Positions 6,464 through 12,277 of a DNA stretch of 12,277 bases are shown here, piece after piece (the stretch's first letter is position 1; each line of letters starts with the position of its first letter). The position numbers were made by a program, and so were the translations under genes. The notes beneath the pieces were generated by a model, which was not told the DNA's origin, made no database searches, and saw only the letters and a program-made list of their open reading frames with translations. The stretch lies in contig NZ_BAAAFZ010000089.1 in the NCBI RefSeq assembly GCF_039523795.1, forward strand, positions 1 through 12,277, in the 5' to 3' direction. The DNA comes from Craurococcus roseus. GTDB taxonomy: Bacteria; Pseudomonadota; Alphaproteobacteria; Acetobacterales; Acetobacteraceae.

Positions 6464-9355
6464 TCAGGGCCCGTCGGGGCTCGCTTGCCCTCCGCTCGGC
6501 CTGGGTGCCGTGGTCCCTGTTCCTTCCCTGGTGCCGCCGTGCAGCATCGCCTGGACGCGCCGCGCCAGGGCGTCGAGCTCGAAGGGCTTGCCGACCACCT
6601 CCACGCCCGCCGGCAGCGGCGTGCCGGCGTAGCCGGTGATGAACAGCACGGGCAGGCCCGGGATGCGCTCGCGCGCCGCTTCCGCCACCTGCCGGCCGTT
6701 CATGCCGTTCGGCAGCCCGACGTCGGTGACCAGCAGGTCCGGGCGGGCGGCTTCCAGGACCCTCAGCGCTTCCGGCCCGTCCCGCGCCTCCAGCACCGCG
6801 CAGCCGAGCTCGCGCAGCCGGTCGGCCAACGGCCCGCGCGCCGCGCCCTCGTCGTCCACCAGCAGCACCGTCCCGCGCCCGCCGGGCCGCGGCGGCGCCG
6901 CCGCGGCCGCCGCCTCGGCCGCTCCCATGCGCTCGTGCAGCGGCAGGAGGAGGCGGACCGTCGTGCCCCGTCCCGGCGCGCTCTCGATCCGCACCAGGCC
7001 GCCCGATTGCTTCACGAAGCCGTAGACCTGGCTCAGCCCCAGCCCGGTGCCCTGGCCCTGCGGCTTGGTGGTGAAGAAGGGCTCGAACACCCGTTCGATC
7101 ACCTCCGGCGGCATGCCGGTCCCGGTGTCCGAAACCGAAACCGCCACGTAGCAGCCCGGCGGGGCCTCGCCGTCCGGGATGTCCGCCGCCGAAAGGCGGA
7201 CCTCCTCGGTGCCGACCAGGAGCCGCCCGCCGCCGGGCATGGCGTCGCGGGCGTTGATGCACAGGTTCAGCAGCGCGCTTTCCAGCTCGTTGGCGTCGCA
7301 CACCACGCTCCCGGTGCCATCGCGCAGCCGCAGCTCCAAACCGACCCCGGGCCCGACCGCGCGGCGGATGAGGTCCGCCATGCCGGCGACCAGCGCGTCC
7401 GCGTCCACCGGCTTCGGGTCGAGCCGCTGCCGCCGCGCGAAGGCCAGCAGGCGCCGCGTCAGCCCCGCCGCCCGGTCCACGGCGCCCCGCGCGGCGTCGA
7501 GGTAGCGCCCGGCCTCCCCGGCCCGGCCCTCGGCGACCCGGCGCCGCGCCATCTCCAGCCCGCCCGCGACGCCCTGGAGCATGTTGTTGAAGTCGTGCGC
7601 GATGCCGCCGGTGAGCTGGCCCACCGCCTCCATCTTCTGCGCCTGCCGCAGCGTCTCCTCCGCGGCCATCAGCTCCGCCGTGCGCGCCCGGACCCGGTCC
7701 TCCAGCGCGTCCGCCGCGAGCCTGGCGTCCGTGACGTCGACGGCGCAGCCCGTGTAGCCGAGGAACGCGCCCGCGTCGTCCAGGCGCGGCACGCCCTCGC
7801 AGCGCATCCACCGCGCCGCGCCCTCCTTGTCGCGCACCCGCACCTCCGCCCGGAGCGGCCGGCGCGCCTCGAAGGCCGCGCGGAAGTCCGCCTCGAAGCC
7901 GGCCAGGTCGTCCGGGTGGACGACCCGCCGCCAGCCGTCGCCGTGCATCTCGCCCGCGGGGCGGCCGAACACGTGGCCGAAGTGCATGTTGGCGAAGACG
8001 ACGCGGCCCTCGGCGTCGGTCATCCAGATCAGCGCCGGGGCGCTGTCGGCCATGTGCCGGAACCGCGCCTCGCTTTCGCGCAGCGCCGCTTCGGCGCGCT
8101 TGCGGTCGGTGGTGTCGATGCAGAACTCGACGGCGGTGCCGTCGCCGAGGTCGCGCCCGGCGAACAGCATCCAGCGGCGCGAGCCGTCCTTCAGGAGGCA
8201 CTCCTTCTCGTAGGGTCCGAACCGCCCGGTGGCGGCGAGCTCCTCGATCCGTTCCTCGCTGGCCGCCATCCATTCGGGCGGCGTCATCCGCCGCCACGTC
8301 AGCGCCCCGGAGGCGATGTCGGCCCGGGCGTAGCCGGTCATCCGCAGGAAAGCCTCGTTGGCCTCGACCGCTGCGCCGGCGTTCTCGAAGAAGACCACGC
8401 CGACCGTGTCGGTCTCGATGGCGCGCCGCAGGCGCCGCTCGCTCGCGCGCAGCCGCTCCTCGGTGCGGCGGCGCTCGGTGACGTCCTGGCCGATCTTGAG
8501 GAACCCGCGCACCCCGCCGTCCGCGCCGCGCAGCGCCGTGGTGCTGCCGTCGATGAACACCCGCGCGCCGTCCTTGCGCAGGTGCCAGCGCCGGTCCGGC
8601 GCGGCGCCCTCGGCGCGCGCCGTCTCGATCTCCTTGGCGTCCTCGTGGCGCGCCCGGTCTTCCGGCGTGAACAGGATGCTGCCCGATCGCCCGACCGCCT
8701 CGGCCGCCGTCCACCCGAAGACCGCCTCCGCCCCGGGGAACCAATCGGTGATTCGACTCTCCGGGTCGGTGACGAAGATCGCGTAGTCGCGCGCGTTCTC
8801 GACGACGAGGCGGAACCGCTCCTCGGCCGCCCGTAGCCGGCCGGCCTTGTGCAAGCGGTCTATCACGGGGCCGAGGATGGCCGCGTAGGTGCGGAGGAAC
8901 CCGGTGTCCTCCTCGCCGAAGCCGCGCGGCTCGGTGCTGTCCACCTCCAGCAGGCCGTAGGCCCGCCCGCCCGGCAGGAAGACCGGCACGTTCGCCAGCG
9001 CGGCCACCCCGGCCGCCTTCATGGAGGCGGGCACCTCGAAGCGGTCCTCCTCGTTGATGTCCGGGCTGATGACCGGCACGCCGGCCCGGATCGAAAAGGC
9101 TCCGGAGGAGCGTTCGCCCATGGGCAGGCGCAGCTCGCCGACCACGCCCAGGTCCCAGCCGACGCCGGCCCGCACCAAGAGGGAACGGCCGTCGCGCTCC
9201 AATTCCAGGATCTTGGCCCGCTCCGTGCCGAGCGCCTCGCCCACGAGGCGGCAAGCCTCCGTCAGGACCTCGTCCAGGTTCTCGCTGCGCAGGGCGAAGT
9301 CGCCGAAATCGGCGAGCGCCCGCTGCCGCTTCACCATCTGCTCGAAATCCGTCAT
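6464..9355 (-). CDS. Soluble hybrid histidine kinase, GAF-PAS3-HisKA-HATPase-REC
   Basis: A 963-residue two-component sensor. Order: a GAF domain (~20-165); three PAS/PAC units (~180-300, ~305-420, ~430-545), each followed by a linker of the ERxxxEERLRASERRLR kind; a HisKA dimerisation domain with phospho-acceptor H587 in GGIAHDFNN; and a HATPase with N-box (NLCINARDAM, 697-706), G1 (DTGTGM, 743-748), FEPFFTTK (757-764) and G2 (GQGTGLGL). A C-terminal receiver follows, with D834/D835, phospho-acceptor D878 and K923. No membrane helix is visible, so it should sense a cytoplasmic signal. The start at 9355 begins directly before the GAF domain; an upstream in-frame ATG at 9442 would add only a proline-rich stretch. 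A GGAG lies close to the start. No separate response regulator or output gene is adjacent, so the phosphorelay partner is unknown. Confidence 0.93.
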   Translation of the reverse strand: MTDFEQMVKRQRALADFGDFALRSENLDEVLTEACRLVGEALGTERAKILELERDGRSLLVRAGVGWDLGVVGELRLPMGERSSGAFSIRAGVPVISPDINEEDRFEVPASMKAAGVAALANVPVFLPGGRAYGLLEVDSTEPRGFGEEDTGFLRTYAAILGPVIDRLHKAGRLRAAEERFRLVVENARDYAIFVTDPESRITDWFPGAEAVFGWTAAEAVGRSGSILFTPEDRARHEDAKEIETARAEGAAPDRRWHLRKDGARVFIDGSTTALRGADGGVRGFLKIGQDVTERRRTEERLRASERRLRRAIETDTVGVVFFENAGAAVEANEAFLRMTGYARADIASGALTWRRMTPPEWMAASEERIEELAATGRFGPYEKECLLKDGSRRWMLFAGRDLGDGTAVEFCIDTTDRKRAEAALRESEARFRHMADSAPALIWMTDAEGRVVFANMHFGHVFGRPAGEMHGDGWRRVVHPDDLAGFEADFRAAFEARRPLRAEVRVRDKEGAARWMRCEGVPRLDDAGAFLGYTGCAVDVTDARLAADALEDRVRARTAELMAAEETLRQAQKMEAVGQLTGGIAHDFNNMLQGVAGGLEMARRRVAEGRAGEAGRYLDAARGAVDRAAGLTRRLLAFARRQRLDPKPVDADALVAGMADLIRRAVGPGVGLELRLRDGTGSVVCDANELESALLNLCINARDAMPGGGRLLVGTEEVRLSAADIPDGEAPPGCYVAVSVSDTGTGMPPEVIERVFEPFFTTKPQGQGTGLGLSQVYGFVKQSGGLVRIESAPGRGTTVRLLLPLHERMGAAEAAAAAAPPRPGGRGTVLLVDDEGAARGPLADRLRELGCAVLEARDGPEALRVLEAARPDLLVTDVGLPNGMNGRQVAEAARERIPGLPVLFITGYAGTPLPAGVEVVGKPFELDALARRVQAMLHGGTREGTGTTAPRPSGGQASPDGP

Positions 9356-9381
9356 GGGCTCCGTCTGGTGGCCGTGCGCTT

Positions 9382-9391
9382 GGGGGGGGGG
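9382..9391 (+). repeat. Ten-base G homopolymer
   Basis: A run of ten G followed by CGGGG, in the 166-bp divergent gap between the kinase and glycosidase-like genes, 27-36 bp upstream of the kinase start. It is prone to slippage and to sequencing error. Confidence 0.85.
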
Positions 9392-9521
9392 CGGGGTCGG
9401 GGAAGGGTGTATAGGGCAGGTGAACGGCGTGGGCTCGGCCATGGTTCTCGGACGGCAGGCCGGCCGGCAACCTACCGGGCCGGCACGCTTTCGGGGTGCC
9501 GCCAACAGGGAGTCATCGGGA

Positions 9522-10955
9522 ATGCCGCGACGCCGCGCCGTCTTGGGTACGGGAGCGCTCGCCCTCGCCGCGGGGCGGCGGGGCTCGGCGCAGGGCGATG
9601 CCCCTCGGGGGGAACGGCCCTTGCCCGGCCCGCTCCGCCACGAGCCGGGCGAGTTGTTCTTCACCGACGCCGGTGGCAAGGCGGTCTACCTGGCCGGCAT
9701 CCACACCTGGACCTCCGCCCAGGACCGGGGGCCGGCCTTCGACTGGCCGGCCTTCCTCGCGCTCCAGGAGCGCTGCGGCGGCAACCTGCTCCGCGTGTGG
9801 GCGACCGACGGCCCGGACGACTTCAGCGTGGACGGGCCGACCCGCCCGGTGCTGTTCGCCAGGGCCGCCGACGGGCGGTACGACCTTTCCCGGTTCGACC
9901 AGGCCTTTTTCGACCGCATCCGCGAGCGCGCGGTGGAGGCCGGGCGGCGCGGGATGTACGTCAGCCAGATGTTCTTCAACGGCTGGAGCCTCCAGTTCGG
10001 CGACGAGAAGCGGAACCCGTTCACCGAGTCGCCCTGGAACGCCCGCAACAACGTCAACGGCATCAACGGCGACCCGCGCGGCACCGGCTACGGCGCCGAC
10101 GTGCAGACCCTGCGCGACCCGGCCATCACGGCGATCCAGGAAGCCTATGTGCGCCGCGTGGTGGACGCGCTGGGCGACCTGCCGCACCTGCTCTTCGAGG
10201 TGAGCAACGAGTCGGCGAACGACGAAGGAACCTGGGACTGGCAGGACCGGATGCTCGACACCGCGAAGCGACGCCTCGCCGAGCGGGGGTGGGGCCGGCC
10301 GGTCGGGCTGACGGCCGCCGCGGGGTGGCTGGGCGGCCGGGACCGGATCGCCGCGCGGCTCGCCGGCAGCGCCGCCGACTGGGTCAGCCCGGACGGCGAC
10401 CGCTACAAGACGGACCCGCCGCCCGCGGACGGCGCCAAGGTCAGCATCGTCGATTCGGACCACGTCTGGGGCCTGGGCGGGCAGAGCGTCGATTGGTGCT
10501 GGCAGGTGTTCACGCGCGGTCACAACCTCTGGTCCATGGACTCGCTGAAGAACCCCGGCATCGCCGGGAGCCCGCCCTCGACCAACACCAGCCCCGAGCA
10601 GGCGGCGGCGGAGGACGCGGCGCGCGAGGGCATCCGGCAGACCCGCATGGCCTCCGAGATGGTGGACCTGCGCGGGGCGCGGAGCCGCGGCGGGCTTTGC
10701 AGCACGGGCTTCCTGCTGGCGGACCCGGCGGATGGCGACTTCGTCGCCTACGCCCCGAAGGGCGGTGCCTTCACGCTCGACCTGTCCGGAGCCGCGGGCA
10801 AGCGGCTGGCGGCGCGGTGGGTGGACACGGGGGCGGGGACGGTGTCCGAGGCCGGCGCGGTGGAAGGCGGGAACGCGGCGCAAGGCTTCTCGACGCCGGG
10901 CGGCAGGCCGGCGGCGCTGGTGCTGCGGCCGGCGGACCGGGCGGCGCGGCGGTGA
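9522..10955 (+). CDS. Exported glycoside hydrolase-like protein
   Basis: A 477-residue protein. ATG at 9522 follows AGGGAG (9507-9512). The N-terminus PRRRAVLGTGALALAAG resembles a Tat or Sec signal with a short hydrophobic core, cleavage perhaps near GSA/Q. The body fits a (beta/alpha)8 glycosidase of the DUF4038-like type: FFTDAGGKAVYLAGIHTWTS (46-65), NLLRVWATD (88-96), MYVSQMFFNGWS (145-156), and LLFEVSNESAND (223-234), where N229-E230 matches the Asn-Glu acid/base of clan A enzymes. The segment VSIVDSDHVWGLGG (307-320) lies where the nucleophile is expected but carries aspartates rather than glutamate. Residues ~390-477 look like the C-terminal beta-sandwich (collagen-binding-2-like) that accompanies DUF4038. 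Substrate unknown. Its stop overlaps the cupin start by 4 bp, so the two are probably translated together. Confidence 0.75.
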   Translation: MPRRRAVLGTGALALAAGRRGSAQGDAPRGERPLPGPLRHEPGELFFTDAGGKAVYLAGIHTWTSAQDRGPAFDWPAFLALQERCGGNLLRVWATDGPDDFSVDGPTRPVLFARAADGRYDLSRFDQAFFDRIRERAVEAGRRGMYVSQMFFNGWSLQFGDEKRNPFTESPWNARNNVNGINGDPRGTGYGADVQTLRDPAITAIQEAYVRRVVDALGDLPHLLFEVSNESANDEGTWDWQDRMLDTAKRRLAERGWGRPVGLTAAAGWLGGRDRIAARLAGSAADWVSPDGDRYKTDPPPADGAKVSIVDSDHVWGLGGQSVDWCWQVFTRGHNLWSMDSLKNPGIAGSPPSTNTSPEQAAAEDAAREGIRQTRMASEMVDLRGARSRGGLCSTGFLLADPADGDFVAYAPKGGAFTLDLSGAAGKRLAARWVDTGAGTVSEAGAVEGGNAAQGFSTPGGRPAALVLRPADRAARR

Positions 10956-11485
10956 GCGGCGGCGAGCCCGAAGCGCACCGCTTCGCCGACGATGGCGCCG
11001 GCTTCCCCAACTCGCCGCTGCCGCTGCTGGTGTACCGGGGCGCGCTCCCGCCCGACCCGGCGGCGATGGAGCGCGCCTTCGCGGTGAACGGTTGGTCCAA
11101 CGCTTGGCGGGACGGCATCTTCCGCTACCACCACTTCCACTCCATCGCGCATGAGGTGCTCGGCATCGCCGCCGGGGAGGTGCGCGTCGCGTTCGGCGGG
11201 CCGTCGGGCCGGGAAGTGGCGGTGCGGGCCGGGGATGTGGTCGTGATCCCGGCGGGCGTCGCGCACCGGAACATGGGGCAGGGCGCCGACCTGCTCGTGG
11301 TGGGCGCGTACCCGGGCGGCGCGGACTACGACATCCGCAGGGGCGACCCGGCCGAGCGCGCGGCGGCGGTGAGGGCGATCGCCGCGGTGCCCTTGCCCGA
11401 AAGCGATCCCGTGTCGGGCCGCGACGGTCCCTTGCGCCGGCTCTGGACCGAGGAGGGCGGCCGGCGAACGGAGCCGGCGGCGTGA
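10952..11485 (+). CDS. YjlB-type cupin protein
   Basis: A 177-residue single-domain cupin similar to the YjlB family, whose biochemical role is not established. It starts at GTG 10952, overlapping the glycosidase-like gene's stop as GTGA. Family features in order: FPNSPLPLLVYRGAL (18-32), NGWSNAWRDGIFRYHHFHS (46-64), HEVLGIAAGEVRVAFGG (67-83), AGDVVVIPAGVAHRN (93-107), LLVVGAYPGGADYDI (114-128) and the tail VPLPESDPV. Metal-ligand candidates are H61, H63, E68 and H105, the normal cupin arrangement. Length is normal. The coupling to an exported sugar-hydrolase-like gene suggests sugar or polysaccharide breakdown, but this is inference. Confidence 0.9.
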   Translation: MSGGEPEAHRFADDGAGFPNSPLPLLVYRGALPPDPAAMERAFAVNGWSNAWRDGIFRYHHFHSIAHEVLGIAAGEVRVAFGGPSGREVAVRAGDVVVIPAGVAHRNMGQGADLLVVGAYPGGADYDIRRGDPAERAAAVRAIAAVPLPESDPVSGRDGPLRRLWTEEGGRRTEPAA

Positions 11486-11520
11486 ACCGGCCGCCCGGAG
11501 GCGCCGACCGGGCGGCCGGT
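11486..11520. terminator. Bidirectional hairpin between convergent genes
   Basis: A perfect 12-bp stem ACCGGCCGCCCG/CGGGCGGCCGGT with an 11-nt loop. It begins one base after the cupin stop and ends 8 bp before the stop of the convergent membrane-protein gene. There is no T-tract, but position and symmetry fit a shared terminator or transcript-end stabiliser. Confidence 0.7.
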
Positions 11521-11528
11521 CCGGGGCG

Positions 11529-12233
11529 TCAGAGCCGCCTCGGGGAGGGCGGCACGCCGGAGCGCCCGGCGCCGGCCGCCCCTTCGCGCAGGAGGCGGCA
11601 GGCGGCCGCGGCGTGGTAGGCGGCCCAGGCGCAGATCCCGCCGAACTTGAGGCCGTCTTCCAGCAGGACGGGGATGCCCTCATAGGCGTCGGAGTAGGCG
11701 AGGTCCGCGAGGACGCTCGAGCCGAGCAGGACAAGGGCGGCCGCCAGCAACCCCGCGTCCATGGACAAGTGGAACGCGCGGAACCGCCACAGGTACCAAG
11801 CCATCGCGGCCGCGTAGGCGGCGAGCGGGAGCAGTTCCGGCAGGCCCAGGTAATCCGGGACGAACGCCTCGTGGACCATGAGGAGGTCGTCGAGGCCGAG
11901 CACCGCCGACAGCGCGCCCCCGGCGGCCACGGCCGCCCGCTCCTCGTCCCAGCCCCGCCGGTGCAGCGCGGCGGCGGCCGTCAGGCAGGACACCGCCGCC
12001 GTCCACCAGGCGAGCACCCCGAGGTTGGAGAAGAAGCCGACGTAGAAAGCCTGCACGCTGTAAGCGTTGGGGTCGCGCAACAGGCGGCTGGGCTCCACCC
12101 CGAACACCAGCGTCGCCGCCGCCACCGCGGCGAGCGGGCCGGCGACGCCCACGGCGTAGAGCCACAACGCCGTAGCCGTTCGCGCGCGCCGCCCCGCGGG
12201 CGGCGCCGGCGCCTCAGTCGCACCCGCCGGCAC
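11529..12233 (-). CDS. Hypothetical multi-pass membrane protein
   Basis: A 234-residue protein not recognised as a named family. About six hydrophobic segments are visible (~21-43, 62-90, 100-118, 132-150, 158-180, 192-213). Polar or acidic motifs sit in or near the membrane: LDDLLMVHEAF (114-124), FHLSMDAG (154-161), YSDAYEG (180-186) and LEDGLKFGG (191-199), with H207 in the last helix. Histidines and acids in helices suggest a metal site or transport path, but none is proven. The GTG start at 12233 is uncertain: the frame stays open to the window edge, only 44 bp upstream, so the true start could lie outside. Convergent with the cupin unit and sharing its hairpin. Confidence 0.75.
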   Translation of the reverse strand: MPAGATEAPAPPAGRRARTATALWLYAVGVAGPLAAVAAATLVFGVEPSRLLRDPNAYSVQAFYVGFFSNLGVLAWWTAAVSCLTAAAALHRRGWDEERAAVAAGGALSAVLGLDDLLMVHEAFVPDYLGLPELLPLAAYAAAMAWYLWRFRAFHLSMDAGLLAAALVLLGSSVLADLAYSDAYEGIPVLLEDGLKFGGICAWAAYHAAAACRLLREGAAGAGRSGVPPSPRRL

Positions 12234-12277
12234 GGCACGCCCCCCGCTCCCCGGGGCCGGGCCGCGGCCCGCCGGCC

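Noticed and set aside
6314..8836. Long plus-strand open frame (about 840 codons) opposite the histidine kinase
   Set aside because: It is antisense to a gene with complete kinase motifs, is rich in Arg, Ala, His and Pro with no domain, and arises from the GC-rich codon pattern.
6471..9470. Minus-strand open frame over 1,000 codons overlapping the kinase in another frame
   Set aside because: Only its last ~65 codons (the phosphatase remnant) show homology; the rest is Gly/Arg/Ala shadow sequence of the kinase.

Overview
The window is very GC-rich, with compact genes and strong third-position GC. It looks like chromosome or large-replicon DNA of an alphaproteobacterium, perhaps Acetobacteraceae (Roseomonas-like). 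That placement rests on composition and gene style only. No rRNA, tRNA or CRISPR array was seen.

Region 1 (1-1877) is one insertion sequence whose two ends can be placed to the base. It has a perfect 15-bp terminal inverted repeat (94-108 and 1858-1872) and a 5-bp target duplication GGCCA (89-93 and 1873-1877). Inside are a DDE transposase on the minus strand, broken by a 2-nt duplication, and a divergent 92-codon passenger gene (1562-1840) of unknown function. Region 2 (1878-2423) has no convincing gene.

Region 3 (2424-4950, plus strand) holds two independent genes. The first encodes a repeat/Calx-beta/DUF4214 protein of the type usually exported. The second encodes a secreted protein with a domain resembling phage P5-like structural or lysozyme-like proteins.

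Region 4 (4962-9355, minus strand) holds a VapBC-type toxin-antitoxin pair whose antitoxin is frameshifted while the toxin is intact; moaB; a C-terminal remnant of a histidine phosphatase; and a large soluble hybrid histidine kinase (GAF, three PAS, HisKA, HATPase, receiver). Region 5 (9522-11485, plus strand) is a two-gene translationally coupled unit: an exported glycosidase-like protein and a YjlB-type cupin. It ends at a perfect 12-bp-stem hairpin shared with the convergent Region 6 gene (11529-12233, minus strand), which encodes a roughly six-helix membrane protein of unknown function.

No new multi-gene system is convincingly visible. The most notable signals are gene decay or remodelling: the frameshifted transposase inside a precisely bounded element with cargo, the antitoxin frameshift beside an intact toxin, and the phosphatase remnant behind the kinase.
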